From: Lota lota
Lineage: Eukaryota; Chordata; Actinopteri; Gadiformes; Lotidae
Assembly: GCA_026745465.1 (NCBI GenBank)
Contig: JACYXH010000701.1
Span: 1 to 64,000 of the forward strand
Length of the DNA stretch: 64,000 nt
Reading direction: 5' to 3'
A program made the position numbers and the translations under genes. Positions 24,180-34,560 of the stretch are shown here, piece by piece (within the stretch, counting starts at the first letter, position 1; the number at the start of each line of letters is the position of its first letter). The notes under the pieces were generated by a model that was not told the origin of the DNA, did no database searches, and saw only the letters and a list, made by a program, of their open reading frames with translations.

Positions 24180-24188
<9 letters not shown>

Positions 24189-24253
<65 letters not shown>
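24189..24253. repeat. (CA)n microsatellite
   Basis: About 30 CA repeats, at the position where copy 1 has a short imperfect CA tract (18150-18190). Confidence 0.92.
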
Positions 24254-24254
<1 letters not shown>

Positions 24255-25347
24255 CACACCGCTGCTTGCGTCTCTACTTCCTACTCTGACTGAATCCGCT
24301 GTCTGCTGCTCTCATAGCTCTGCTGCGCATGTGTGCACTGTACGCGTGCACGACGGGGCGAGTTCCTGCAGCGAGCGTAGCGGCAATAAACAGATCTGTT
24401 CTATTTCATGTAGGCTACGCCGTCTAGGCTTCGCCTTATGGGCTTGTGCCTTGGACCGCTGAGTGTGTCTTTGGCTCCGTGCTTTCATATGCTTTACTGC
24501 GGAGCCCTAATTGCGGACCAATAGAAACGGGCGGGGATTACGCACACACCTACTCGAGCTGCTGAGAAGGATTCTCCGTCGGTAGGCCGACTCGCTGCTG
24601 CATGTTCACTGCTCCACTAAACGCTGCTGCGTTTGTTATACACGCTGAAACGCGTCAATCACATGCAGTTCACCTTTAGAATCAGTGAAACGCTTCTACA
24701 TCCTGTTTATTGATGCGGGTTTTGCCATGACGGGATGTGCAAAGTGTGTTTATAATGTCTCCAGAGATCAAATATATAAAACCTATGAGAATTGGAGACA
24801 CACTTGTTGTCACTACACTGCGTCTTGCATTTCCACACCATTAAGTTGGTGTTCAGCGTTGGGTGGAGGTGTGTGAAGTGTGGAGGACAGGTGCAGCGAT
24901 ACACAGCCTTTCATCTTTTAGTTTCTTGCACATTTTGTTCAACTTAATACTGTGAACATTTGCACATTCCATGGTCATATTTTGCACATTCCTGCACAAC
25001 TGTACAGCTACATTTTTAAAACATGCTCTGTATATTCTGTCATTTTTATATAGTCCATTTATATTTTATATATTATTTCTGATTGCAAATGTTTCTATTT
25101 TCATATTAATGTTTTGTTGTTGTTATTGCTTGCACCAAATACCAAGACAAATTCCTTGTACGTTCCTTGTTACAATCGTTGGCAATGAAGCAAATTCTGA
25201 TACTGAATAAGTATTGGTTATTTGAATGACTTCAACAGACATTCAAAATTGTTCCTGTTCTGTTTCCTGGTTTGATCCATGGTGTTTATGAAAGTGTTTT
25301 ACAGGTTAGACTTTTGATCATTGTAATTTCTTGTTTCATTACACCGA

Positions 25348-25350
25348 AGT

Positions 25351-25419
<69 letters not shown>

Positions 25420-25441
25420 TTTGTGAGTGTGTGTGTGTGTG
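25348..25441. repeat. (GT)n microsatellite
   Basis: About 45 GT repeats with a few interruptions. Confidence 0.92.
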
Positions 25442-25712
25442 TCTGGCAGAACCACTTCACCAGCCGTGGGGGTGGTTGGAATGTTCCATCACCAGAGAGG
25501 CTTTTCCACAGTGATGGTAACTGTCATCCATCGTATTGATTCTAGTTATATACGAGGACACATCGACTCACACAAAGTGCTCAAATACGAGTGTTCATGC
25601 AAACCAGACGCTAATCTGTGTTTAAAGTTGGGAGCCACAGGTTGTTATGAAACATCCGTGGTTAGGGGAGGACAGGAAGTCCGGTTCAGTAAACAAAAGT
25701 TTAAAAAGAATG

Positions 25713-25717
<5 letters not shown>

Positions 25718-25784
<67 letters not shown>
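25718..25784. repeat. (CA)n microsatellite
   Basis: About 33 CA repeats. Confidence 0.92.
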
Positions 25785-25787
<3 letters not shown>

Positions 25788-26204
25788 GCGCTGCTTGCGC
25801 CTCTACTTGCTACTCTGACTGAATCCGCTGTCTGCTGCTCTCATAGCTCTGCTGCTCGTGTGTGCCCTGTGCGCGTGCACGCCGGGGCGAGTTCCTGCAG
25901 CGAGCGTAGCGGCAATAAACAGATCTTTCATTTATTTTCTTGTTGAATATTGGATCAGGGCTGGATAAATAGTATGCGGGGAAGCCCCGGAAACCAGGGT
26001 CGATCAACGCCAATGAATCCCAGTTACAGTCGCAAATAACCACTACATCACCACAGTGTCTCTCGGTTTGCACCGGCTCTCTTCTAACTCCACAGAGAAG
26101 AGGAGAACACACATCAACGCATTTGAAGGAGCCTTCACGGTGCGGGAACGCCCCACAGTCAGAGTGGGAAGTTGAACGGTGGTGAACTGTGTGTACGTGG
26201 GGGC

Positions 26205-26330
26205 GGAGCCAGGACTTAGGGGCGGGGCCAGGACTTAGGGGAGGAGAGGACGTGTTGTTCAGGAAACGAAACTTAACGTTCACAGAAACTCGACGAGGAA
26301 GCAGTTCTCTCTTTCAGGAGAAATATAAAA
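26205..26330 (+). promoter_or_regulatory. B-type TRIM promoter with IRF element (copy 3)
   Basis: Two to three GC-box-like repeats (GGGGCGGAGCC, CCAGGACTTAGGGG) precede GGAAACGAAACT at 26262-26273, which contains the IRF core AANNGAAA, and TATAAAA at 26324-26330. The same order is found upstream of copy 5. Interferon inducibility is an inference. Confidence 0.6.
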
Positions 26331-26354
26331 CACATTTTGGGACAAATAGTCTGA

Positions 26355-26374
26355 GAGACAGCAACCACAAATAG
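26355..26374 (+). other. TRIM copy 3 noncoding exon 1 (3' part) and donor
   Basis: A short exon ends ACAAATAG/GTGAGT at 26374; the start near 26355 is inferred from the TATA box. The 98-bp intron 26375-26472 ends GTGTCTAG. No ATG was seen in this exon. Confidence 0.55.
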
Positions 26375-26474
26375 GTGAGTAAAACAACACAACTTTAGAA
26401 CCTCTCTTCCCGTTTTGGAATTAGAAAAAGAATGGAATTGCTCAATACATAAACCTTGTCGTCTGTGTCTAGGA

Positions 26475-28100
26475 ATGGCCTCTGCTACTTCCTGGTCTGA
26501 AGAGAACTTTTCATGTTCCATCTGTCTGGATGTGTTCAACAGCCCAGTCACCACACCATGTGGACACAACTTCTGTAGAACCTGTATTACAAGGTTCTGG
26601 GATGACCAAGTCCAGTACAAATGTCCTGTTTGCAACAAGCTGTTCCAGACAAGACCTGATTTACAGGTCAATACTCTCTTTTCAGAAATGATTGATCAGT
26701 TTAGAAGTTATGTACGAGTCAGAGAGCATCCTTGTGTTGAACCAGGAGAAGTTCCCTGTGATATCTGTACTGGGACCCAGCTGAAAGCTGTGAAGTCCTG
26801 CCTAGTGTGTTTTATCTCTTACTGCCAAACCCACCTGGAGCCACATCAGAGAGTCGCAGGCCTGAAGAAACATCTGCTGGTCGAGCCTATGGACCGTCTG
26901 GAAGACAGGATGTGTAAGAAACACGACCGACTTCTGGAGCTCTTCTGCCAGACTGAACAGGTGTGTGTGTGTCTGTTCTGCACAGTGTTGGACCACAAGT
27001 CCCATCCTGTTGTACCTCTAAAGGAGGAATTTGAAGTGAAGACGGCCCAGCTGGGCAAGATAGAGTCTGAAGTTCAGCAGATGATCCAGGAGAGAAAACG
27101 AAAGATTCAGGAGATTAAAGACACAGTGGACCACAGCAAAGCAGACGCAGACAGAGAGATAGCTGATGGTGTGCAGGTCTTCACTGCTCTGAAGAGCTCT
27201 ATTGAAAAGTGGCAGGATGAGTTCAACCAAACGGTTAAAGAGAAACTGAAATCCACAGAGAAACAAGTTGAAGACCTCATCAAAGAGCTGGAGCAGGAAA
27301 TAGAAGATCTGACCAATAGAAGCTCAGAGGTGAAGCAGCTCTCACACACTGAAGACCACCTCCACTTCCTCCAGACCTTCAGATCCATGAAGGATCCTCC
27401 ACCCACGATGGACTGGACAACGGTGGAGGTCCGTCCTCCGTCATACGTAGGGACCTTGAGGAGATCCCTGGATCAGCTGGAGGAGACACTGAACATGGAG
27501 ATGAAGAAGCTGCGTGATGATGCTGAACTGAAGAGGGTCCAGCAGTATGAAGTAGATGTGACTCTGGATCCTGATACAGCTCATCCCCAGCTCATCCTGT
27601 CTGAGGATGAGAAACAAGTACATGATGGAGATGTAAGGAAAGATCTCCCATACAACCCTAAGAGATTTACAGAGTATATATATGTTCTCACGAGGCAGAG
27701 CTTCTCATCAGGAAGATTTTACGTTGAGGTCCAGGTTAAAGACAAGACTGCGTGGCGTTTAGGAGTGGCCAGAGAGTCCATCAACAGAAAAGGTGTGATC
27801 ATATTGACCCCTGAGAATGGTTACTGGACTCTTTACTTAGACAACGATAAGTTGGTTTTTAAAGATAACCCTGATGTCCGTCTCCCTCTGAGAGCTGAGC
27901 TCCAGAAGGTGGGGGTGTTTGTTGATTATGATGAGGGTCTGGTCTCCTTCTTTGATGTGGAAGCCAGGGTTCATATCTACTCTGCTACTGGCTGCACCTT
28001 TACTGAGCCTCTCAATCCAATCCTCTGCCCATCTCTCTATGATTATGAAGGTAAAAACTCTTCCCCCCTGATCGTCTCAACTGTCAATCAAACAGACTAG
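26475..28100 (+). CDS. TRIM copy 3: bloodthirsty/TRIM39-like E3 ligase, 541 aa
   Basis: Intact RING E3 ligase. C3HC4 at residues 14-53 with the normal PCGHNFC; B-box1-like and B-box2 zinc sites; coiled coil (EVQQMIQERKRKIQEIKD); PRY-SPRY from LDPDTAHPQLILSED to the C-terminus. The ATG is two bases after the acceptor GTGTCTAG. An open frame begins 60 nt earlier, but that part is intron. AATAAA lies 16 bases after the stop. It is probably a cytosolic ubiquitin ligase in antiviral signalling, by family analogy. It has the B-type, IRF-element promoter shared with copy 5. An LTR retrotransposon begins 130 bp downstream. Confidence 0.92.
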   Translation: MASATSWSEENFSCSICLDVFNSPVTTPCGHNFCRTCITRFWDDQVQYKCPVCNKLFQTRPDLQVNTLFSEMIDQFRSYVRVREHPCVEPGEVPCDICTGTQLKAVKSCLVCFISYCQTHLEPHQRVAGLKKHLLVEPMDRLEDRMCKKHDRLLELFCQTEQVCVCLFCTVLDHKSHPVVPLKEEFEVKTAQLGKIESEVQQMIQERKRKIQEIKDTVDHSKADADREIADGVQVFTALKSSIEKWQDEFNQTVKEKLKSTEKQVEDLIKELEQEIEDLTNRSSEVKQLSHTEDHLHFLQTFRSMKDPPPTMDWTTVEVRPPSYVGTLRRSLDQLEETLNMEMKKLRDDAELKRVQQYEVDVTLDPDTAHPQLILSEDEKQVHDGDVRKDLPYNPKRFTEYIYVLTRQSFSSGRFYVEVQVKDKTAWRLGVARESINRKGVIILTPENGYWTLYLDNDKLVFKDNPDVRLPLRAELQKVGVFVDYDEGLVSFFDVEARVHIYSATGCTFTEPLNPILCPSLYDYEGKNSSPLIVSTVNQTD

Positions 28101-28230
28101 AACCTTTTGTTTGATAATAAAATAATTAAACGACCAAAACCACTAATGTTGTTTCCTGCATGGGAATCTCTACTATTTTTATCTAAGAGAACTGCATTCA
28201 TTTTGTACTGCTGTCATTTAACAAGGATAC

Positions 28231-28783
28231 TGTTAAGGTTACGAGAATTGGACCCAAACGCAAGACACAGGAAACCAGAAGGGAAAGGGTTTAAAAGGGA
28301 TTTATTGTCCAAGGTACAGGCAAGGGCAAGGCAGGCGGGTAGTCCAGCAGGCAGTAGGCAGGCGGGGAGTCAGGCAGGCAGAGAGACGTAGGCAGGCGGG
28401 TGGTCGGGCAGGCGAGGTTCGGCAACGAGGAAGACAGGCAGGCAGGAACTAGGAACAGGAACGAGGAGCGGGAACGAGGAACTGGCACGAACAGGAACAA
28501 GAGCGGGAACAGGAACGGGAGCGGAACCCGTAACAAGAACGAACGAAGATGGCTAGGGACGAAGTTACCATGTGAGGTAAACAAACACTACGAACTAGCA
28601 CTGGCTCTTTGGGGAGCCAGTGCTTAAGTACAGAGGGGGTGATTTGTGAATTGATGGCAGGAGTGTAGACCGGAGTGCACGTGGTGGCTAATTGACGAGA
28701 GGTAAACAAAGAGCACATGGTGTAGTGGCACCGGCTGCCACTAGATGGTGGAGTTTGACGGAAACGGAGAGGGTCACATAACA
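28231..28783 (-). repeat. 3' LTR
   Basis: 553 bp. On the minus strand it runs from TGTTATGTGACCC to CGTAACCTTAACA. It contains GGACAATAAATCCC, a probable polyadenylation signal. Confidence 0.9.
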
Positions 28784-31372
28784 GTACCCCCCCCTCAACG
28801 GACGCCTCCAGGCGTACGCACGACGGGGGAGGGTGCAGGGGTGGGAATCGCGGGTTAGGGAGGGGTCCAAGAAGCGACTCCAAAAAAAATACAAATAAAA
28901 TAAACAGGCTTGCTCCCCAGATCCGTAGCCCTCCCAGCCTATCGGAGACTGGTTTTGTCGGCCACGACGACGCACATCCAGTAGGCGTCTGGCCGAGAAC
29001 GCCGGGATGCTGTCAATCACCCGGGGAAGTGACGGAGCCGGGGACGGAAGAGACAGCGGGCTAGGGGACTGGGGCTTTTCCACTGCGGATAACCGTGGGA
29101 CCGGTAGCCGGCCAGGAGGCCGTTGGAGCTTGGGCTCAGGGTCGGCAGACAACTGCTGCTGGGGCTCAGCGTCAGGAAGAGGCTGGGGCTTGGGACTAGG
29201 AGGAAACTGGGACTTGGGACTAAAAGGCAACTCCTGCTGGCGCTGGGGCTCAGAGCCAGGAGGCAACTGCTGCTGGGACTCAGGAAGAGGCTGGGGCTTG
29301 GGACTAGGACACTGAGGCTTGGGACTAAAAGGCAACTGTTGCTGGCGCTGGAGCTCAGGGCCAGGAGGCAACTGTTGCTGGGACTGGAACTCAGGAACTG
29401 GAGACAACTGGGGCTTGGGACCAGAAGGCAACTGCTGCTGGCGCTGGAGTTCAGGGCCAGGAGGCAACTGTTGCTGAGGCTCAGGGCCAGGAGGCCGCTG
29501 GAGCTTGGGCCTTTTCCCGGGGAAGTCCAGCTGAACCGGTAGCCGGTGCTTGCGGCCAGGAGTTCGCTGGGGCTTGGAGTCCGGACCAGGAGACAACTGG
29601 GACTTGGACTCGGGACCAGGAGACAACTGGGGCTTGGACTCGGGACGAGGAGACAACTGGGATGTGGACTCGGGACCTGGAGACAACTGGGATGTGGACT
29701 CGGGACCTGGAGACAACTGGGATGTGGACTCGGGACCTGGAGACAACTGGGACGTGGACTCGGGACCTGGAGACAACTGGGACGTGGACTCGGGACCTGG
29801 AGGCAACCGGGACTTGGACTCGGGACCTGGAGGCAACCGGGGCTTGGACTCGGGACCAGGAGACAACCGGGGCTTGGACTCGGGACCAGGAGACAACCGG
29901 GGCTTGGACTCGGGACCTGGAGACAACCGGGACTTGGACTCGGGACCTGGAGACAACCGGGGCTTGGACTCGGGACCAGGAGACAACCGGGGCTTGGACT
30001 CGGGACCAGGAGACAACCGGGGCTTGGACTCGGGACCTGGAGACAACCGGGGCTTGGACTCGGGACCTGGAGACAACCGGGGCTTGGACTCGGGACCTGG
30101 AGACAAGTGGGACTTGGACTCGGGACCTGGAGACAAGTGGGACTTGGACTCGGGACCTGGAGACAAGTGGGACTTGGACTCGGGACCTGGAGACAAGTGG
30201 GACTTGGACTCGGGACCTGGAGACAAGTGGGACTTGGACTCGGGACCTGGAGACAAGTGGGACTTGGACTCGGGACCTGGAGACAAGTGGGACTTGGACT
30301 CGGGACCTGGAGACAAGTGGGACTGGGACTCGGGACCTGGAGACAAGTGGGACTTGGACTCGGGACCTGGAGACAAGTGGGACTTGGACTCGGGACCTGG
30401 AGACAAGTGGGACTTGGACTCGGGACCTGGAGACAAGTGGGACTGGGACTCGGGACCTGGAGACAAGTGGGACTGGGACTCGGGACCTGGAGACAAGTGG
30501 GACTGGGACTCGGGACCTGGAGACAAGTGGAACTTGGACTCGGGACCTGGAGACAAGTGGGACTTGGACTCGGGACCTGGAGACAAGTGGGACTTGGACT
30601 CGGGACCTGGAGACAAGTGGGGCTTGGACTCGGGACCTGGAGACAAGTGGGGCTTGGACTCGGGACCTGGAGACAACTGGCGCTGGAGCTCAGGGCCAGG
30701 AGGAAGCTGCTGCTGGCGCTGGAGCTCAGGGCCAGGATACAGCTGGGGCTTGGGGCTAGGAGGCAACTGCTGCTGGCGCTGGGGCTCAGGGCCAGGAGGC
30801 AGCTGTTGCTGGGGCTTGAGACTAGGAGACAACTGGGGCTTGGGCCTTTTCCCGGGGGAGTCCAGCTGAACCGGTAGCCGGCGTTTGCGGCCAGAAGTTC
30901 GCTGGGGCTTGGGAACAGGTGACCGCAGTTGCAGCGGAGCTGGTGGCCGCGAGACTGCGGCTGCAGCGGGTGTTGGCGGCCACGAGACTGCAGTTGCAGC
31001 GGGGGTTGGCGCCGGGAGGGAAAAAGACCGAGGCGAAGAAGGCGGCGGAGAAGCGGGGAAGAGAGAGAGGGAAGCCAAGGGCGAGCGGAGGTCGCGCTCG
31101 ACGTGAGCCGCCAAAAGCCCCTGTATGTACTTCACATCCTCATGGAGAGATCTAAATGGTGCTGCGGTTGCAGCCGGGGCTGCGGGAGCTGAGGCTTGGA
31201 GCCCGGAGGCCACGGCTGTGGGGGTTGGTATGGGAATCCCTCTTGCTCGAAACGCAGCCTTGAGCCCCTGGAGGGCGGTCCTAATCTCCTCCAGGGACCG
31301 GTAGTGACGTCCAAGTAACGCTTCGTGACAGGCGATGGCTTGTTTTCGGAGTCCTATGTCTGCTGGGTCCAT
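28688..31372 (-). CDS. Gag-like protein of the LTR element
   Basis: Open for 894 codons from an ATG 20 bp inside the 5' LTR. Residues 1-115 (start MDPADIGLRKQ) look like the N-terminal helical part of gypsy Gag proteins. The middle is proline-rich and dominated by about 36 copies of a 10-residue unit (SPGPESKSHL type), followed by more proline/glutamine-rich sequence (PPGPEPQ). No CCHC zinc knuckle and no enzyme motif was found. The frame ends inside the 3' LTR, so the last ~30 residues are LTR-derived. It would bind or package RNA if functional. Confidence 0.7.
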   Translation of the reverse strand: MDPADIGLRKQAIACHEALLGRHYRSLEEIRTALQGLKAAFRARGIPIPTPTAVASGLQASAPAAPAATAAPFRSLHEDVKYIQGLLAAHVERDLRSPLASLSLFPASPPPSSPRSFSLPAPTPAATAVSWPPTPAAAAVSRPPAPLQLRSPVPKPQRTSGRKRRLPVQLDSPGKRPKPQLSPSLKPQQQLPPGPEPQRQQQLPPSPKPQLYPGPELQRQQQLPPGPELQRQLSPGPESKPHLSPGPESKPHLSPGPESKSHLSPGPESKSHLSPGPESKFHLSPGPESQSHLSPGPESQSHLSPGPESQSHLSPGPESKSHLSPGPESKSHLSPGPESKSHLSPGPESQSHLSPGPESKSHLSPGPESKSHLSPGPESKSHLSPGPESKSHLSPGPESKSHLSPGPESKSHLSPGPESKSHLSPGPESKPRLSPGPESKPRLSPGPESKPRLSPGPESKPRLSPGPESKPRLSPGPESKSRLSPGPESKPRLSPGPESKPRLSPGPESKPRLPPGPESKSRLPPGPESTSQLSPGPESTSQLSPGPESTSQLSPGPESTSQLSPGPESTSQLSPRPESKPQLSPGPESKSQLSPGPDSKPQRTPGRKHRLPVQLDFPGKRPKLQRPPGPEPQQQLPPGPELQRQQQLPSGPKPQLSPVPEFQSQQQLPPGPELQRQQQLPFSPKPQCPSPKPQPLPESQQQLPPGSEPQRQQELPFSPKSQFPPSPKPQPLPDAEPQQQLSADPEPKLQRPPGRLPVPRLSAVEKPQSPSPLSLPSPAPSLPRVIDSIPAFSARRLLDVRRRGRQNQSPIGWEGYGSGEQACLFYLYFFWSRFLDPSLTRDSHPCTLPRRAYAWRRPLRGGYCYVTLSVSVKLHHLVAAGATTPCALCLPLVN
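29571..30680 (-). repeat. 30-bp tandem array inside the Gag-like frame
   Basis: About 36 units of 30 bp (plus strand CGGGACCTGGAGACAAGTGG and variants GACAACTGG, GACAACCGG). Sub-variants occur in consecutive blocks, a sign of local unit expansion. It stays in frame, encoding a decapeptide repeat. Confidence 0.95.
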
Positions 31373-31380
31373 GTTTTTGG

Positions 31381-31390
31381 CTAGTTCGTA
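31381..31390 (-). promoter_or_regulatory. Candidate primer-binding site, self-priming type
   Basis: One base inside the 5' LTR the minus strand reads TACGAACTAG, the exact complement of CTAGTTCGTA in the LTR about 29 bp after the TATA-like box. This is the arrangement of Tf1/sushi elements, where the mRNA 5' end primes its own reverse transcription. No typical TGG-starting tRNA primer site was seen. Confidence 0.65.
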
Positions 31391-31391
31391 C

Positions 31392-31946
31392 TGTTAAGGT
31401 TACGAGAATTGGACCCAAACGCAAGACACAGGAAACCAGAAGGGAAAGGGTTTAAAAGGGATTTATTGTCCAAGGTACAGGCAAGGGCAAGGCAGGCGGG
31501 TAGTCCAGCAGGCAGTAGGCAGGCGGGGAGTCAGGCAGGCAGAGAGACGTAGGCAGGCGGGTGGTCGGGCAGGCGAGGTTCGGCAACGAGGAAGACAGGC
31601 AGGCAGGAACTAGGAACAGGAACGAGGAGCGGGAACGAGGAACTGGCGCGGGAACAGGAACAAGAGCGGGAACAGGAACGGGAGCGGAACCCGTAACAAG
31701 AACGAACGAAGATGGCTAGGGACGAAGTTACCATGTGAGGTAAACAAACACTACGAACTAGCACTGGCTCTTTGGGGAGCCAGTGCTTAAGTACAGAGGG
31801 GGTGATTTGTGAATTGATGGCAGGAGTGTAGACCGGAGTGCACGTGGTGGCTAATTGACGAGAGGTAAACAAAGAGCACATGGTGTAGTGGCACCGGCTG
31901 CCACTAGATGGTGGAGTTTGACGGAAACGGAGAGGGTCACATAACA
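31392..31946 (-). repeat. 5' LTR
   Basis: 555 bp. It carries a TATA-like GTACTTAAG (31786-31794, minus), a perfect 10-bp hairpin (31761-31786) and, next to it, CTAGTTCGTA (31761-31752, minus), which is complementary to the primer site just inside the element. Confidence 0.9.
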
Positions 31947-31951
31947 GATAC

Positions 31952-33200
31952 ATTCATTAAGAAAATAACCCTGAAAATGTACAGGTTTTTTTAACAAAAC
32001 GTTTTTATTAGTCTATACCTCTGAATTATGAATGACAACGTAATAAAACGTTTATTCACTTTTTATTTTGTACTCAGGTTTCATGATTGAGAATATCTGC
32101 TATGTGAGATCTGAGAGAACTGCATTAATGTATATAATGTATAATCTGCTGTCTTTTAACAAGGATCAATTTGTTAAGAAAATAACCCTTACTAATATAA
32201 AATGTAACCCATTAGAAATTCTTGAATTACACTCTATTGTTCAAGTGTAATGCTATAAAAGTGTAAACGGTTGCAGTTGTTTAGAACAAGTTTGGATGAT
32301 TAGTTTGTATAACATAATCTGTCGTTTTTTAAACAGTTTATATTTCTGAATCATGAATGACAACATAATGAAATGTTTGTGAACTTTTCTGATTTCAACA
32401 ATAAATTGCAAAAAATTGAATGGATCATTCTCATTGGAATAAGTACATCATCAGTACAATATGTATTCAGTGGAATAGATACATTCTCAGTACAATATGT
32501 GTTCAGTGGAATAGATACATTCTCAGTACAATAAGTATTCAGTGTAATACATTATCAGTGCAATAGGTACATTCTCATTACAATATGTAGTGGAATATGT
32601 CAATTTTCAGTGGAATAGGTACTTTCTCAGTACAATTTGTATTAAGTAGAGTAGGTACATTATTAGGGAGATATAGAAAATGTACATTTGTTGCCTAAAA
32701 CCCCTATTTTACACATTATGGGATTCATGGAAAGATTAAAATCACTGATCGATTGCACAAGTTTGTAGCTGATGAGCCTGTCAATGACTTCATGTCCACC
32801 ATACAACAACCCAACATGTGTTACACCTTACACAAAGGTCACAGTGACTACATGTAAAGATTCACCCCATGTGTGTGAGTACTGTGACTTTGTCTTTTTA
32901 GCTCTCCTCTCCTCTCCAGCCTCTCATCTTAGTTTCTCCTCTCTCCTTCCTCTCCCTTCTCTTCCTCCTCTATGCTATCTCTGCTCTCCTTTCTAGCTAA
33001 TCTGGGATTATGGTCATTCTTGTCATTCATACACATTGTGTACACATTACAACAGTAAGCATATTTTGATTAGTTTAATAAAATATTGTTAAGTACTTTA
33101 ACTTTAATTTAGTTAGTGCATAATTTAAATAAAGTGGCAAAGATTGGTCCATGACAGCTTATGAGTTTACAAGCAAATATCATTGATGTTAGAAATCAAA
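31952..33200 (+). other. Rest of the TRIM copy 3 downstream duplicon
   Basis: ATTCATTAAGAAAATAACCC continues the TRIM 3' flank interrupted by the LTR element. At 32430-32670 is the 36-bp minisatellite. 32680-33000 recurs at 3240-3440 (inverted) and 51210-51480. No gene is seen. Confidence 0.7.
32430..32670 (+). repeat. 36-bp minisatellite, degraded copy
   Basis: Units such as CAGTACAATATGTATTCAGT and GGAATAGATACATTCTC, more diverged than at 341-785. Confidence 0.8.
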
Positions 33201-33209
33201 ACAATGATC

Positions 33210-33274
33210 CCGCACACGCGCACACACACACACACGCACGCACACACACACACACACACACACATACACACACA

Positions 33275-33322
<48 letters not shown>
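33210..33322. repeat. (CA)n microsatellite
   Basis: CA repeat with ACGC, ACATAC and ACTCAC interruptions. Confidence 0.92.
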
Positions 33323-33323
<1 letters not shown>

Positions 33324-33504
33324 CCTAACTATTCCAGGAGTATCAAAGAGAGAGGTGGGCGATCCTGTGACAACTGAAAAAAGAGTTAAATTAAACGTTA
33401 CGAAACAAAACCTAAACTCTCTGAGGTCTTTGTATGACAAGGAGAACCGCTGTATTCTAACATCTGGTCCAATGTAGGACTAGTAGTTCACACACACACA
33501 CTGA

Positions 33505-33800
33505 ACATCTTACTCCCTCTCCTCTCTCTCCCTCTCTTTTTCTCCCTCCTCCACTCTCTCTCTGCCCCTCTCTCTCCCTCCCACCTTCTCTCTCTCTCCA
33601 TCCCACTCTCTCTCTCTATCCTCCCTCTCTCTCCCTCTCCCTCGCTCTCTCTCGCTCTATCCTCCACCTTCTCTCCCTCCCCCTCCCTCTATCCTCCCCC
33701 TCTCTCCCTCTCTCTCCCTCCCTCTCCCTCTCTCACTCTATCCTCCCCCCTTTCTCTCCCTCCCTCTCTCTCGCTCTATCCTCCCCCTCTCTCCCTCTCT
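33505..33800 (+). repeat. CT-rich low-complexity tract
   Basis: CTCTCTCCCTC-type sequence with TCTATCCTCC words. It leads into the splice-acceptor-like CTCCTACAG of the relic exon at 33808. Confidence 0.85.
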
Positions 33801-33807
33801 CCTACAG

Positions 33808-33875
33808 TGAAGCTGACAGTCTTCGATGTGTGTCTCCATGTCAACCGCATTGGGCCTGTGTCTTCCATCCACACG
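33808..33875 (+). pseudogene. GABA-A receptor gamma exon 3 relic, full 68 bp, copy 6
   Basis: After CTCCTACAG a 68-bp block encodes (phase 1) VKLTVFDVCLHVNRIGPVSS IH. This aligns with the gamma-subunit motif TVIDV..YVNSIGPVSSI. The exon length equals the 68-bp third exon of GABA-A receptor genes, and the phase fits exon 2 at 53690. The donor position reads GGGAATT instead of GT, so splicing out is unlikely. It lies upstream of exon 1 and cannot serve this gene. Confidence 0.65.
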
Positions 33876-33956
33876 GGGAATTAAAGTTCATATCTCTCTC
33901 GCTCTATCCTCCCCCCTCTCTCCCTCTCCCTCTCTCTCCCTCCCTCCCTCCTACAG

Positions 33957-34024
33957 TGAAGCTGACAGTCTTCGATGTGTGTCTCCATGTCAACCGCATT
34001 GGGCCTGTGTCTTCCATCCACACG
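33957..34024 (+). pseudogene. GABA-A receptor gamma exon 3 relic, full 68 bp, copy 7
   Basis: Tandem duplicate of the preceding copy with a 149-bp period, including its CT-rich tract and the broken donor. No differences were noticed inside the 68 bp. Confidence 0.65.
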
Positions 34025-34039
34025 GGGAATTAAAGTTCA

Positions 34040-34560
34040 TATCTCTCTCGCTCTGTTCTACTGGTCCACCATATCACTTCTCTTTCACTCCCTCTTTCAC
34101 TCTCTCTCGTCTCCCTACTGCGCTCTTTTTTGCTTAATTTTTTCTCTCTCTATCTCACACTGTATATTGTGTGCCTCCGTTGATCTTTCTCTCTCTTTTC
34201 TTGTCTCTCTCTCAGTTTGGTTTTTCTCTCCATCTGTCTTTATGTATCTCTAATCATCTTTCTGTATCCCTAATCATCTTTTCTGTATCTCAACAGTATC
34301 TGTAATGTAATAATTTATAATGGTTATGTTTCTAAAATAAGGCAGGGTTATTTTATTCCTTAATTTCTCTTCAATTAGAAATCAGTCAATCTAGCTAGAT
34401 TGGATTCTTGTCTTTCCTCCTTCGTTACACCCTTTACAGGTAGGTATTCAGAAAGGTACGGACACCTTTTGGTCTTTTATTAAAATCAGTAAAGTGTACA
34501 ACTAATTTAACGTGATGTCATTCAGTATTCAGGTGGTTTAGGGATTCAGAATCTGAAGGG
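34040..34560. other. CT-rich and AT-rich noncoding stretch
   Basis: A CT-rich tail after the relic exons, then AT-rich sequence. Nothing coding is recognised. Confidence 0.6.

Larger units (their letters stand above)
24254..26261. other. Spacer between TRIM copies 2 and 3
   Basis: 24265-24600 repeats the 18197-18510 block. 24600-25340 is AT-rich without a recognised gene. 25348-25441 is (GT)n and 25718-25784 is (CA)n. 25790-25930 is another copy of the GC-rich dispersed repeat ending in GGCAATAAAC. 25950-26200 includes sequence related to 59560-59720 upstream of copy 5. Confidence 0.6.
28231..31946 (-). mobile_element. Non-autonomous Ty3/gypsy-type LTR retrotransposon (sushi-like)
   Basis: Minus-strand element with two near-identical LTRs (28231-28783 and 31392-31946), TG...CA ends and a perfect 5-bp target duplication GATAC (28226-28230 and 31947-31951). 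The polypurine tract lies at 28784-28796. The interior carries one Gag-like frame with a 30-bp tandem array and no protease, reverse transcriptase or integrase, so mobility would need enzymes supplied by a relative. The near-identity of the LTRs (one small difference noted, near 28486 versus 31647) points to a recent insertion. It splits the copy 3 downstream duplicon. Confidence 0.9.

Noticed and set aside
26415-26474. Upstream in-frame ATG of TRIM copy 3 (adds 20 residues)
   Set aside because: It lies inside a GT-AG intron (26375-26472), and the related intron precedes the ATG in the other copies.
29546-30877. Three long plus-strand open frames (about 365-443 codons) in the 30-bp array
   Set aside because: They are antisense shadows of the Gag-like frame. 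A 30-bp repeat without stops opens every frame.
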